Numbered from the stretch's first letter, positions 8,390 to 17,355 are shown. The stretch: 64,000 nt of DNA from Brenneria nigrifluens DSM 30175 = ATCC 13028 (GCF_005484965.1 NZ_CP034036.1:4712001-4776000); one strand, 5' to 3'. Made by a program: numbers and translations. Notes: generated by a model not told the origin, from the letters alone.

Positions 8390-9703
8390 TTACCTCTCGC
8401 TGCGCGCCCGCCATCTCTCTCTCGCCAGATAACCCCGCACCCCGATATCAAGAAACGGCCGCGGCGGTAAATAGCCGGCCTGCCCAAGCGACTGCATATC
8501 GCCAATCAGCGGATTATCCTCGCCCAACGCAAAATCGGCCAGGATACGCCCCGCGGCGGTCTGTTTCGACAGACCCGAGCCATTGCAGCCGGCGGCGGCA
8601 TACACATTGTCCGCCAGCTGTCCCCAGATCGGCGCGCCGTTTCGCGTAACGCTAATCAGGCCGGACCAGGTATGCGCCATCGCCACATCTTTCAACTGCG
8701 GGAATATCCGGGCGAATATCGCCGCGTGACGCCGCGCATGGCGCCCGGTTTCCAGCGCGCCGGTGGTCAGACCCGGCGTAAAATTCACCTGCTCGCGGAT
8801 CAGGAAACGGCGATCGCGCGTGTAGCGCAGCGTGGCGCCGGCCAGGGCATTGACCGGCGTAACGCCCCAGTCGGCCATGTCGCCGACGCGCTGGAGCTGC
8901 TGCGCATTGAGCGGTTCGGTCAGGGTAGCGAAGGTCGCTATCGCGAATAGCCGCCCTTTAAACAGCGGCAGGCCGCGCGCCGCGCCGTTGATCGCCATCA
9001 TCAGCCTGCGGGCGCGGATCTCGCCGTGCGGCGTTTCCACATGAATACGCGCGCCGGCGTCAATGCTCAGCGCCGGTGAGTTCGCGTAAACGGTAACGTT
9101 TTCCGGCAGGTACGCCACCAGTCCCTGCATCAACGCCGCGGGATTAAGCAAAATACAGTTTGGGGTGTAGACGGCCCGATGATAAAAATGGGTGCCGAGA
9201 CGACGGGCAAGCGCGTCCTTCTCCACAACCTGATAGGCTTCGCCAAGATTGTCAAGCTCACGGACATAGGCATCGATCAGCCCGTTGAATTTCGGGCTCA
9301 CCGCGCAGTGATACTTTCCGGCGCTGCTCCAGTCGCAGTTGATCCCATGGCGCGCCACCCGCTCTTGCAGATGGGAGACGCCAAATTGCAGCAGGCGCCG
9401 GTAAGCGGCCGCTTTTTCCAATTCGGCGGTCGAACTGCCGATGTTATGCGGCAGTTCGATCGCGAAACCGGAATTGCGCCCGGAGGCGTTGTCCCCGATC
9501 TCACCCGCATCGAGCAGTACGATATGTTCATCAGGACGCTGTTCGGCGAGCCGCTGGGCGAATGCGGTACCGGCGTAGCCCGCGCCGATAATCAGCCAGT
9601 CCGCCGTGGTTTTCCCCTGCTGCTGCGGATAATCCAGCTTATCGCCAATGATTGCCGACCAGCCATTAACACTCTGATCAAAAGGTAAGTGCTTAATTTT
9701 CAT
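8390..9703 (-). CDS. FAD-dependent oxidoreductase, DAO family (PuuB/OrdL-like)
   Basis: This 437-residue protein is a D-amino-acid-oxidase-type flavoenzyme. The FAD-binding dinucleotide fold is at residues 34-60 (LIIGAGYAGTAFAQRLAE), followed by the ASGRNSGF motif typical of PuuB and OrdL, and a C-terminal FAD contact GCNGSGLSKQTAAGRILADF. Family members oxidise amines or amino acids such as gamma-glutamylputrescine; the substrate here cannot be read from sequence. I chose the ATG at 9703 (MKIKHLPFD). A TTG further upstream would overlap the uspA terminator. No pathway partner genes flank it, and in E. coli the peptide transporter dtpB sits at this position between rsmJ and uspA. It is therefore an accessory gene in an otherwise conserved block. 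Confidence 0.85.
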   Translation of the reverse strand: MKIKHLPFDQSVNGWSAIIGDKLDYPQQQGKTTADWLIIGAGYAGTAFAQRLAEQRPDEHIVLLDAGEIGDNASGRNSGFAIELPHNIGSSTAELEKAAAYRRLLQFGVSHLQERVARHGINCDWSSAGKYHCAVSPKFNGLIDAYVRELDNLGEAYQVVEKDALARRLGTHFYHRAVYTPNCILLNPAALMQGLVAYLPENVTVYANSPALSIDAGARIHVETPHGEIRARRLMMAINGAARGLPLFKGRLFAIATFATLTEPLNAQQLQRVGDMADWGVTPVNALAGATLRYTRDRRFLIREQVNFTPGLTTGALETGRHARRHAAIFARIFPQLKDVAMAHTWSGLISVTRNGAPIWGQLADNVYAAAGCNGSGLSKQTAAGRILADFALGEDNPLIGDMQSLGQAGYLPPRPFLDIGVRGYLARERWRARSER

Positions 9704-9735
9704 TATGATGTAAGCCTTAAACTGCTTGTCATACA

Positions 9736-9769
9736 ACAAAAGGCACCGCCCGCGGGCCGTGCCTTTTGT
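9736..9769 (-). terminator. Terminator after uspA
   Basis: An 11-bp perfect stem, 9736-9746 pairing with 9759-9769 (arm ACAAAAGGCAC), encloses a GC-rich loop. It lies 32 bp after the uspA stop on the minus strand and 33 bp before the start of the FAD oxidoreductase. The T-rich part lies within the 3' arm. Confidence 0.65.
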
Positions 9770-9801
9770 CAGCAGAACAGGTCGCCGGACAGCGATGATT
9801 T

Positions 9802-10242
9802 TTATTCGTCGTCGTCGTCTTCCCGCAGCGGAACAATCAGCATATCGATATGAACCGTGTTAATCAGCTGACGCGCGGAAGACATAAGCTTGCTCCAGAA
9901 ATCCTGATGGTGGCCGCAGAGCACCAAATCCATATCGTATTTCTTGATGGCATCCACCAGAACCTGCCCGAGATCGCCGCTACCGCTCAATGTTTCGGTA
10001 ATAGGGTAACCGGCATTCTGAGAAAGCTCGGTCAACGCATTCTGCGTTTCTTCAGAGATCCGTTGCTGCATATCGCCCAGATTGACGTCGATAAGCCCGG
10101 TGTAGAGATCGGAATAATTCACATCGACATGAATTAAAGACACTTTCGCGTTATACGGCCTCGCCATGGAGACCGCCTTTTCCACTAACACTTTGCTTTC
10201 CGGAGAAAGGTCAACAGCAATAAGGATATGTTTGTAAGCCAT
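9802..10242 (-). CDS. uspA: Universal stress protein A
   Basis: UspA is a small cytoplasmic dimer that accumulates during growth arrest and many stresses. The 146-residue product begins MAYKHILIAVDLSPESKVLVEKA and follows E. coli UspA (144 residues) throughout; the two extra residues are in an acidic tail EDDDDE. As in UspA proper, the ATP-binding G-2x-G-9x-G(S/T) motif of other Usp families is not present; the corresponding stretch reads GHHQDFWSKLMSSARQ. The ribosome site GGAAGGAGT is strong. A TATAAT-type -10 lies at 10316-10321 on the minus strand. It is divergent from uspB, as in E. coli. Confidence 0.97.
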   Translation of the reverse strand: MAYKHILIAVDLSPESKVLVEKAVSMARPYNAKVSLIHVDVNYSDLYTGLIDVNLGDMQQRISEETQNALTELSQNAGYPITETLSGSGDLGQVLVDAIKKYDMDLVLCGHHQDFWSKLMSSARQLINTVHIDMLIVPLREDDDDE

Positions 10243-10798
10243 AATAAGACTCCTTCCGTAAAGACTAATGATGGGTCAGCAGATTTTCTCCTGCCAATCT
10301 GATACTTAACAGCGGATTATATGATAACACCCCGCTGCATTATGGTTATGTTCAGCAGATCACAACGGCGCGCTTTAGCGAACGACGGCTGAAAACACCA
10401 GATTATGACGACCTAACATTTTGATTCTTTCATCAAAGATCCGTTTTTAATCCTGTCAATGATATTGATAAGTGTAGTGGAAAGCGCTTATTTTTGCGGT
10501 CAAATCACGCAGTTTCTTCTTCAATTCAGGGCATTACCACAGAGAAAATTGTCTACTGCGCCGATTTTGCTGTATCTGTAGCAAAAAAACAGCTTCCTCC
10601 TCTACAATAAAAGTGAGGGCGATCCATCCTCAAGGGAAGAAAATAACCATAGGGTTAACCGTGATGCATTTGGTCATCCGGGCGCACTATAAAATCACGT
10701 GAAAACGTGTGGCATAAATATTCGCAGCGGTGTCATTGGCAAAACCTGCACTGCCATCGCCACCGGCGAATAGCACAATCGGGAACCGGGAGGGAAGC
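10243..10798. promoter_or_regulatory. uspA-uspB divergent intergenic region
   Basis: This 556-bp region holds no convincing gene. On the minus strand TATAAT at 10316-10321 is a good -10 for uspA, with a poor -35. On the plus strand CTATAAA at 10687-10693 could be the -10 of a stationary-phase (sigma-S-like) promoter for uspB, known in E. coli to be RpoS-dependent. A short CACGT/ACGTG hairpin lies just after it (about 10696-10709). Confidence 0.45.
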
Positions 10799-11134
10799 AT
10801 GATCAGTACATTTGCGCTTTTCTGGGCTTTATGTGTTGTCTGCATCATCAATATGGCTCGATATTATTCCTCATTACGCGTATTACTGCTGATATTGCGC
10901 GACTGCGATCCGCTGCTGTATCAATACGTGGATGGGGGCGGTTTCTTCACATCACATGGTCAGCCAAGTAAACAGATCAGACTGGTGCGCTATATCTACG
11001 CCCAGCGTTATCTTGAGCATCACGATCCCGAGTTTGTGCGCCGCTGTGAAAGGGTGCGGGGTCAGTTTCTGCTCACCACGGCCCTGTGCGGACTGGTGGT
11101 TATCAGTTTGGTGGCGATGCTGATCTGGTATTGA
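10799..11134 (+). CDS. uspB: Universal stress protein B (inner membrane)
   Basis: UspB is a 111-residue inner-membrane protein induced in stationary phase in E. coli and linked to ethanol tolerance. This product is also 111 residues: MISTFALFWALCVVCIINMARYYSS at the N-terminus forms one membrane segment and the C-terminal LLTTALCGLVVISLVAMLIWY forms the second. The central motif DPLLYQYVDGGGFFTSHGQPSKQ is characteristic. The ATG at 10799 follows GGGAGGGAAGC, a strong ribosome site, so the open frame upstream of it is not used. It ends at a bidirectional terminator shared with pitA. Confidence 0.97.
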   Translation: MISTFALFWALCVVCIINMARYYSSLRVLLLILRDCDPLLYQYVDGGGFFTSHGQPSKQIRLVRYIYAQRYLEHHDPEFVRRCERVRGQFLLTTALCGLVVISLVAMLIWY

Positions 11135-11157
11135 AATAATGAACAGGTACTTAAAAT

Positions 11158-11190
11158 AAAAAGGCGATCCGGTTAAGCATCGCCTTTTTT
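11158..11190. terminator. Bidirectional terminator between uspB and pitA
   Basis: A perfect 11-bp stem AAAAAGGCGAT (11158-11168) pairs with 11179-11189 around a ten-base loop. A-rich and T-rich flanks allow it to act on both convergent transcripts. Confidence 0.9.
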
Positions 11191-11219
11191 ATATTTTATG
11201 ACGGCAGAAAGCCTTATCG

Positions 11220-12731
11220 CTAAATAAGTTTTAATGCCAGCCAGTACAAAGTGCCGGACAGCAGCAGCGATACCGGCAGCGTCAGCACCCAGGCCAGCAG
11301 GATATTTTTCACCGTTTTACTCTGCACGCCGCCGCCATCGACGATCATCGTCCCGGCAACCGCGGAGGACAACACGTGAGTGGTGGAAACCGGCATCCCG
11401 GTATAACTGGCGACGCCAATCGACAAGGCCGCGGTAACCTGCGCCGAAACGCCCTGCGCATAGGTCATTCCTCTCTTGCCGATTTTCTCGCCGATGGTGG
11501 TCGCTACCCGTTTCCAGCCCACCATCGTACCCAGTGAAAGCGCGAGGGCGACGGCGATAATGATCCAAATCGGCGCGTACTCGATAGTCTGCAACAGGTC
11601 TTTACGCAGGTTGCTCAAATAGCGTTTGTCGTCGGACGGCGTTTCCGGCAGCTTGATAATCCGATCCATGGTATCGGCAATGCACATCAGCAGCCGGCGA
11701 ACCTTGCCGCGATCGTCCGCATTCAGCTGCTCGTAGCTTTTCAGATTGCTCAGCAGGCTCTGAGTCTGCTCGATGGCGATCATCACGCGGGAGCTATCGC
11801 AGTAGAACTCGACCGCGCCGTTGCCATTTGCCGGAATGGTTTTTTCCGGTGACGGAATTAACGGCGGCGACAGATCGATGACATGCGCCAGCGCCGGACC
11901 GTGCTGCTGATAATATTCCTGTAGGTTGATAACGGAATCGCGGGTACGGCTGATGTCATAGCCGGAAGCGTTCATATTGACGATAAACCCGGCGGGCGCC
12001 ACGCCAATCAGCACCAGCATGATAAGACCGATGCCTTTCTGACCGTCATTGGCGCCGTGTGAAAAACTTACCCCGATGGCGGATAAAATCAGCGCGGTGC
12101 GCGTCCAGAACGGTGGTTTGCGTTTGCCATCCTGCTTTTCGCGATCGCTTGGCGTGAGGTGTACGCGCTTGCGTTTTTTACTATTGCTCCAGAAACGGCG
12201 CAACAAGAAGACCATCAGACCGGCGATAATCATCCCCACAATCGGCGATAAAATTAACGACAGGAAAATAGCGATCATCTTGGGAACATTAAGCGCATCC
12301 ACCACGGAGGTATCGGTCAGCAGAGCGTTGGTTAAACCGATACCGATGATGGCGCCGATCAAGGTGTGCGAACTTGAGGCCGGAAGCCCGAAATACCAGG
12401 TCCCGAGATTCCAGATAATGGCGGCCAGCAGCATGGAAAAGACCATCGCCAGACCGTGAGCCGAACTCACATTCAGCAATAAATCCGTGGGAAGCAGGTG
12501 GACAATGGCGTAAGCAACGCTTAATCCCCCCAGCAGCACGCCGAAAAAGTTAAACACGCCCGCCATAACGACGGCGAACTGCGCGCGCATGGCGCGGGTA
12601 TAAATAACGGTAGCGACTGCATTGGCCGTATCGTGGAAGCCATTGATAGCTTCATAAAACAATACAAACAACAGAGCCAGTATCAACATCAGGCCGGTGT
12701 AGTAATCCAGTCCGGCAAATAAATGTAGCAT
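11220..12731 (-). CDS. pitA: Low-affinity inorganic phosphate transporter PitA
   Basis: PitA imports metal-phosphate complexes with protons across the inner membrane. The 503-residue product compares with 499 in E. coli. The two PiT signature repeats are visible: GFHDTANAVATVIYTRAM near the N-terminus and SHGANDGQKGIG in the middle, with about ten membrane segments and a hydrophilic central loop carrying KKRKRVHLTPSDREKQDGKRKPPFW. The C-terminal half holds the TGMPVSTTHVLSSAVAGTM block. It is convergent with uspB and divergent from yhiN across 277 bp of A+T-rich DNA. Confidence 0.97.
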   Translation of the reverse strand: MLHLFAGLDYYTGLMLILALLFVLFYEAINGFHDTANAVATVIYTRAMRAQFAVVMAGVFNFFGVLLGGLSVAYAIVHLLPTDLLLNVSSAHGLAMVFSMLLAAIIWNLGTWYFGLPASSSHTLIGAIIGIGLTNALLTDTSVVDALNVPKMIAIFLSLILSPIVGMIIAGLMVFLLRRFWSNSKKRKRVHLTPSDREKQDGKRKPPFWTRTALILSAIGVSFSHGANDGQKGIGLIMLVLIGVAPAGFIVNMNASGYDISRTRDSVINLQEYYQQHGPALAHVIDLSPPLIPSPEKTIPANGNGAVEFYCDSSRVMIAIEQTQSLLSNLKSYEQLNADDRGKVRRLLMCIADTMDRIIKLPETPSDDKRYLSNLRKDLLQTIEYAPIWIIIAVALALSLGTMVGWKRVATTIGEKIGKRGMTYAQGVSAQVTAALSIGVASYTGMPVSTTHVLSSAVAGTMIVDGGGVQSKTVKNILLAWVLTLPVSLLLSGTLYWLALKLI

Positions 12732-13008
12732 AAGCGTTAGGCCATTTAGTGGTCATGAACGCGGCGCATTATCTGCGACAAGCGGGGGCGGGGAAAAGGG
12801 AAATATGACTTTTTTTTGACTTAGGGGGTAATGAATTATGGCGATCTATTCACTTAATATATAAAAATCAACAAATTATACATTTTTACCAAAACACGCA
12901 AATTGTTACGCTGGCATCCGGCGGAAACGGACACTACAATTTGCCGCCCGCAGGTTGCAGGCATTCATAGCTGGATAGCCACGCCCAGAACCCATAACCG
13001 GAGAGATC

Positions 13009-14202
13009 ATGGTGGAACAGTTTGACGTTGTCATTATCGGCGCCGGCGCGGCGGGGTTGTTCTGTGCCGCGCAGGCGGGGCAGCGGGGATTGCGCGTTCT
13101 GCTGCTCGACAACGGCAAAAAGCCCGGGCGTAAAATTCTGATGTCCGGCGGCGGGCGCTGCAACTTTACCAATCTGTACGTCGAACCCGCGGCTTATCTT
13201 TCCCAGAATCCCCACTTCTGTAAATCCGCCCTGGCGCGCTATACCCAGTGGGACTTTATCAGCCTGGTGAATAGCCACCATATCGCCTACCACGAAAAAA
13301 CCCTCGGCCAGCTATTTTGCGATGACTCGGCCCAGCAGATCGTCGATATGCTGCTCAAGGAGTGCGAGCGGGCCGACGTCGCGCTACGTTTGCGCAGTGA
13401 AGTGGCGGCGGTGGAAAAAACGGGCGATACGTTCATATTGCAATTGGCCAACGGCGCGGCGCTGCATAGCCCGGCGCTGGTGATTGCCAGCGGCGGCCTG
13501 TCCATGCCGGGCCTGGGAGCGACGCCGTTCGGTTATCAAATCGCCCGGCAATTCGGGTTAAACGTCTTGCCGACGCGTGCCGCGCTGGTGCCTTTTACCC
13601 TGCATAAACCGTTGCTGGAACACCTGCAGACGCTATCCGGCGTCTCCGTACCGGCGGTGATAACCGCGGAAAATGGCGTGACGTTCCGGGAAAACATCCT
13701 GTTTACCCATCGGGGGCTTTCCGGTCCTGCGGTGCTTCAGCTCTCCAGCTATTGGCAGGCGGGCGAGTGGGTAACCATTAATTTGCTGCCTAATCAGGAT
13801 ATGGCGGCGCTGATTAATGATGAACGGCTGGCTCATCCCAATCAAAGCCTGAAAAATACCCTGTCGCAATGGCTCCCCAAACGGCTGGTCGAATGTCTGC
13901 AAACGCTTGGGCAATTGCCGGATGTCACGCTGAAACAGCTGAACGCCGCCCGGCAATTACAAATCGAGAAAAACATCAGCCAATGGCGGGTGCAGCCCAA
14001 CGGCACGGAAGGCTACCGGACGGCGGAAGTCACGTTGGGCGGCGTGGATACCCGGGAGCTGTCGTCAAAAACCATGGAAGCCAATAAAGTACCGGGCCTC
14101 TATTTTATCGGGGAAGTGGTCGATGTCACCGGCTGGCTCGGCGGCTACAATTTTCAGTGGGCCTGGAGTTCGGCCTGGGCCTGCGCCCAGGCGCTGCCAT
14201 GA
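13009..14202 (+). CDS. yhiN: HI0933-family flavoprotein YhiN
   Basis: This 397-residue protein belongs to the HI0933/BaiN family of FAD proteins; the E. coli orthologue YhiN has no firmly established substrate. The FAD-binding motif VIIGAGAAGLFCAAQAGQRG is at residues 8-27, followed by the family signature GRKILMSGGGRCNFTN. The C-terminal motif GLYFIGEVVDVTGWLGGYNFQWAWSSA closes the FAD site. The ATG follows GGAGAGATC. Its position after pitA is as in E. coli. A hairpin about 50-80 bp downstream (14251-14280) lacks a T-run. Confidence 0.93.
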   Translation: MVEQFDVVIIGAGAAGLFCAAQAGQRGLRVLLLDNGKKPGRKILMSGGGRCNFTNLYVEPAAYLSQNPHFCKSALARYTQWDFISLVNSHHIAYHEKTLGQLFCDDSAQQIVDMLLKECERADVALRLRSEVAAVEKTGDTFILQLANGAALHSPALVIASGGLSMPGLGATPFGYQIARQFGLNVLPTRAALVPFTLHKPLLEHLQTLSGVSVPAVITAENGVTFRENILFTHRGLSGPAVLQLSSYWQAGEWVTINLLPNQDMAALINDERLAHPNQSLKNTLSQWLPKRLVECLQTLGQLPDVTLKQLNAARQLQIEKNISQWRVQPNGTEGYRTAEVTLGGVDTRELSSKTMEANKVPGLYFIGEVVDVTGWLGGYNFQWAWSSAWACAQALP

Positions 14203-14297
14203 CGACGGCAACCGATCGCTGGAGAGCATTACGAGGCGTAGTGCGGGAGATAACCGACAGGCCGGAAAGCCCGCCGGTTAATCGATGAGGCGGCCAA

Positions 14298-14831
14298 TCA
14301 GAAGCGGTAACCTACCCCAACGTTGAAAGCATCGATACGGGAGTCGTATATTTTTGTCCCCTCGTAACCGACATCAATCACCCAGTTTTCAACAGGGGCG
14401 ATTTGCACACCCACGCCGTAGGCAAATTTGGATTTCTTTTCGCTGCCGGATTCACTATAAAATGGCTCGGAGTATTTCCAGTCCACTTTACCGTAGCCAA
14501 TCCCCGCCAGACCATAGATGCTCACGATATCGTTAAAACGGTAAGACGGCCCTACCAGCAGGGAGTAATATTTGGCCTTATCACGCTCGTGGGAATCAAA
14601 CTCCCGATCGTAAAAGTCCTCTTTCGCCCCCATATAGGTGAAAGAACCAATAATACCGAGAGCGGAATCACCCTGATAATGGTACTTGGCGGTAACACCT
14701 TTCAGATCTTTGAAACCATCAACATTCGCCTGCGCATAGCCTAACGAGACCGTCTGCGCCGCGTGAGCGGCAGACATTCCCATAACGCAGGCAACCAGGG
14801 TAGAAAGCAACAGTGGCGTTTTTTTTCTTTG
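14298..14831 (-). pseudogene. OmpX/Ail/Lom-family outer membrane protein lacking a usable start codon
   Basis: From about 14828 down to the stop at 14298 the minus strand encodes a nearly complete OmpX-type eight-stranded barrel. It has a signal peptide core (LLLSTLVACVMGMSAAHA), the repeat-like GIIGSFTYMGAKEDF and SIYGLAGIGYGK, and the terminal Phe of GVGYRF. The expected start Met-Lys-Lys-Thr is missing: codons read CAA AGA AAA AAA ACG, with an in-frame TAA immediately before (14832-14834). No ATG, GTG or Shine-Dalgarno is in a useful place. TTG at 14810 or CTG at 14813 could only start translation without the basic n-region of the signal peptide. I therefore call it probably inactive; use of a rare start codon is the alternative. 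Confidence 0.6.
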
Positions 14832-15127
14832 TTAGGCCGTGGGGATTTTGGTGTGATACAAATTTAAGTATCCAACATTGCGCATACCAGGGCGACTCAT
14901 CAGAAAGGAGTTGGTTAGCCCACGGCCAAATCTCGGTAGCAAGAAACGCGGCATGGTGGATTTCTGTAATTTTGATTGATGGTGTCGATATCAATCTGTG
15001 TTGTCCGGGTATTGGTGGTACATGCTCCCGGCGCATGGTCAGAGGGGTGTTATATGGCGAGGCATAACTAAGCGTATAACTAAACTTCCCGGCTGTAAAC
15101 GGGGTACACCGATAGATAACAGGCAAT
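14832..15127. other. Region without a recognisable gene upstream of the ompX-like gene
   Basis: I see no supported coding sequence in these roughly 300 bp. The one long minus-strand frame running through it merges out of frame into the ompX-like gene and has no protein-like composition. It presumably once held the ompX-like promoter and 5' end. Confidence 0.4.
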
Positions 15128-15161
15128 AAAAAACCCGCCAATCCAGTCAGGATGCGGGTTT
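15128..15161 (-). terminator. Terminator of tRNA-Pro transcript
   Basis: On the minus strand an AAACCCGC/GCGGGTTT 8-bp stem (15154-15161 with 15131-15138) is followed by a T6 tract (15133-15128). It lies about 55 bp after the tRNA 3' end. Confidence 0.85.
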
Positions 15162-15215
15162 CTTGGTACTTTCCGGCTGTATCCGTCTATTCCTGACGCT
15201 TACCGAAAGTCGATT

Positions 15216-15292
<77 letters not shown>

Positions 15293-15303
15293 AGTGCGGG
15301 CGC

Positions 15304-15332
15304 ATATTACTGCTACCCTATTAAGGCGTCAA
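15304..15332 (-). promoter_or_regulatory. Sigma-70 promoter of tRNA-Pro
   Basis: On the minus strand TTGACG (15332-15327), a 17-bp spacer and TAATAT (15309-15304) form a near-consensus promoter. A GC-rich discriminator follows, as expected for a stringently controlled stable-RNA gene. Confidence 0.88.
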
Positions 15333-15369
15333 TCCCTTTTTAGAAAAAGGATTATGGCTGTTGGTAAAG

Positions 15370-15541
15370 TATTCAATGCCGAACATGCGGGTGGTCGGCG
15401 AGTTTGGTTCCGGCCGCGAAGCGCGCCGTGGCGACGGGCGGCCGCTACCTCACGCCGGACGTGGCGCTGAAACTGGCGTCCTCCAGGCAGGATCCTATGA
15501 CCCGCCGCGAAAAACAGGTTCGCCGACAAAGAACAGCGTAA
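15370..15541 (+). pseudogene. uhpA: Decayed remnant of response-regulator gene uhpA
   Basis: Two short stretches in different frames match E. coli UhpA, the sugar-phosphate uptake regulator. In one frame (15379-15423) PNMRVVGEFGSGREA corresponds to UhpA residues near 29-43. In another (15425-15520) AVATGGRYLTPDVALKL followed by ASSRQDPMTRREKQV corresponds to the linker and the start of the LuxR-type HTH domain. About 75 residues between them (including most of the receiver domain) and the C-terminal HTH are missing, and a TAA ends the second frame at 15539. No uhpB, uhpC or uhpT is in the window. This is a relic with no expected product. Confidence 0.8.
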
Positions 15542-15580
15542 TCCGTCATGCCCGCAGGCGAGGCATATCTTGTAATCCGA

Positions 15581-15618
15581 GAGGCCGTAACCTGCCTACT
15601 ACCGCAGGTGACGGCCTC
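15581..15618. repeat. Two-part hairpin between the uhpA relic and eptB
   Basis: GAGGCCGT (15581-15588) pairs with 15611-15618 and ACCTGC (15590-15595) with 15604-15609. There is only a TCTTTG tail on the plus strand and none on the minus strand. It may be the old uhpA terminator or may protect the eptB mRNA end. Confidence 0.55.
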
Positions 15619-15635
15619 TTTGTGCGTAACTCTGG

Positions 15636-17312
15636 TTAACTTCCCTTGTGGCACCAGTTGTTTTTCGGGTTGATGCCGCCGTCCGGCGAGGTATAGCCAA
15701 TGCATCCCAGGATGGTGTCGAACAGCTCTTCGTGGCGGTGCGTTTTACCTATCCGCTGTTGCGCCTTGAGCCGATCGAAGGCGTTAAGATTATTGGGGTC
15801 GGCCAGGAATGTATCCGATGCCCAGACTATCATCGGCGATCGGAACTGCTCCGGCGGCGCCATATGGCGCGGCGTACCATGCAGGTGATGGTTATCATCG
15901 ATGGATTCACCATGATCGGAGGCATAAAAGACCAGCGCTTTTTTATCCCGCACCTGATTAATCACGTTATCGATAAAGCTGTCGGTATACAGCACGCTGT
16001 TATCAAACGCGTTAATCAGCTGCTCGCGGGAACAGGAGGCGTCCACCCCCATGCATTCCGGCTGATAGCGGGCATAACTGCGGGGATAACGCATCGAATA
16101 GAGATAATGGGACCCCTTGGTATGCAGCACAATCAGATGCTTGCCGCGTGGGTAACGTTCCAGCGATTCCTTAACTTCATCCACCAGCAGCATGTCGTCC
16201 ACCGACTTGCCGTCGTTGCTTTTTTCCGACGCAATCATTTCGCGAAAAGAGTAGTTGTCAGCTTCGATACTGTTATAGAACCAAACCTCGCTCTGCATCG
16301 CGAACAGCTCGGACGTAAACCCCAGCTCCTTGAGTACCGCAAAGATATTTTGCTCCTTCAGCGTACGTTGAGGGTTGTCTTCCGTACCGCCTTCGCGCAC
16401 AAACATGCAGCGCATGGAAAGCTTGGTCGAGGTATCGCAGGAGTGACCGCGGAAGGCGACCAGATTTTTTTCTTTCGACAGTCTGGGCGTGGTGTCGCGC
16501 TCATACCCCAACAGCCCCATATGATCCCAACGGGTGGTTTCACCGATGATAAAGACCACGTAGGTGTCATCAATCCCTTTGGGCGGGACATAGGTAAAGT
16601 GCTTGCCGGGATCGAACAAATTCGTCGAGTCCAGGCTTTCGTCATATTTCGTGTAGGCGAACAGCCCCAGCGCGGAAAGCCAGTTTGACGGCAAGTAGGA
16701 ATGCGCCACCACGCCGCCATAGCTGGGTAAATCAACGTTGGAAAATTTTTCAGAGACCGACTGGGCTCGGTCCATATAGCGGATCGGCAACCACACCAGC
16801 GCGATGACGGCCAGTAAAATCAGCACCGGCGACAGGCGCTTTCCCGGCGATTTCAGCTGTTCAATCAAGGTATGGCGTAATTCGTTTTTCCAAATCAGCA
16901 ACAAGGGCAATGCGCTGACCGCCAGCATCCACAGAATAAAATGGAGGCCGATAACTTCTTTGGAAAGGTCAATGTCCGTGGTCATGACGGCGGCAATAAT
17001 GCCGTAGCCGATAACTACATTGTAAAAGCTCATGTAATAACTGGCGGCGACGGAAATAAGGACCAGCAGCGAAGCCACGATGCGATAAAAATAGCGCCCG
17101 CCCAGCGAAATAATGCGCATAAGAAAAAAGGTAGACAATATACAGGCGGCCAGTTCAATCATCGCCGGGAGAAATTTTGATATTTGCGTGCCCGTGACGA
17201 TGGAAAAAGAATCAAACCGTCGATAAAAGACCGAAAGATTAAGGAAAAAACCGATATATATTGCCAAGACTAACGATAACTTAGGCTGTGAAAACGTGGG
17301 ACCAAACTTCAT
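15636..17312 (-). CDS. eptB: Kdo2-lipid A phosphoethanolamine 7''-transferase EptB
   Basis: EptB adds phosphoethanolamine to the outer Kdo of lipopolysaccharide, in the inner membrane with the catalytic domain in the periplasm. The 558-residue product (563 in E. coli) has five N-terminal membrane segments and a sulfatase-like domain. The nucleophile region FIIGETTRWDHMGLLGYERDTTPRL and the metal-binding ASDHGESIDDNHHLHGTP are intact, as are paired cysteines in the catalytic domain. It lies next to proK as in E. coli. A sigma-E-like promoter is visible upstream. The modification changes surface charge and influences resistance to cationic peptides. Confidence 0.96.
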   Translation of the reverse strand: MKFGPTFSQPKLSLVLAIYIGFFLNLSVFYRRFDSFSIVTGTQISKFLPAMIELAACILSTFFLMRIISLGGRYFYRIVASLLVLISVAASYYMSFYNVVIGYGIIAAVMTTDIDLSKEVIGLHFILWMLAVSALPLLLIWKNELRHTLIEQLKSPGKRLSPVLILLAVIALVWLPIRYMDRAQSVSEKFSNVDLPSYGGVVAHSYLPSNWLSALGLFAYTKYDESLDSTNLFDPGKHFTYVPPKGIDDTYVVFIIGETTRWDHMGLLGYERDTTPRLSKEKNLVAFRGHSCDTSTKLSMRCMFVREGGTEDNPQRTLKEQNIFAVLKELGFTSELFAMQSEVWFYNSIEADNYSFREMIASEKSNDGKSVDDMLLVDEVKESLERYPRGKHLIVLHTKGSHYLYSMRYPRSYARYQPECMGVDASCSREQLINAFDNSVLYTDSFIDNVINQVRDKKALVFYASDHGESIDDNHHLHGTPRHMAPPEQFRSPMIVWASDTFLADPNNLNAFDRLKAQQRIGKTHRHEELFDTILGCIGYTSPDGGINPKNNWCHKGS

Positions 17313-17355
17313 CGCGTCAAATGCTCCGACAAAACTTATTTATTATCCGAAGCTG

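Noticed and set aside
15060..15090. PhoP box upstream of the ompX-like gene
   Set aside because: GTTTA and TTAG motifs occur but not with the required five-base spacing.
14719..15141. 140-residue minus-strand frame upstream of the ompX-like gene
   Set aside because: It runs out of frame into the barrel gene, has no ribosome site and contains the tRNA terminator at its start.
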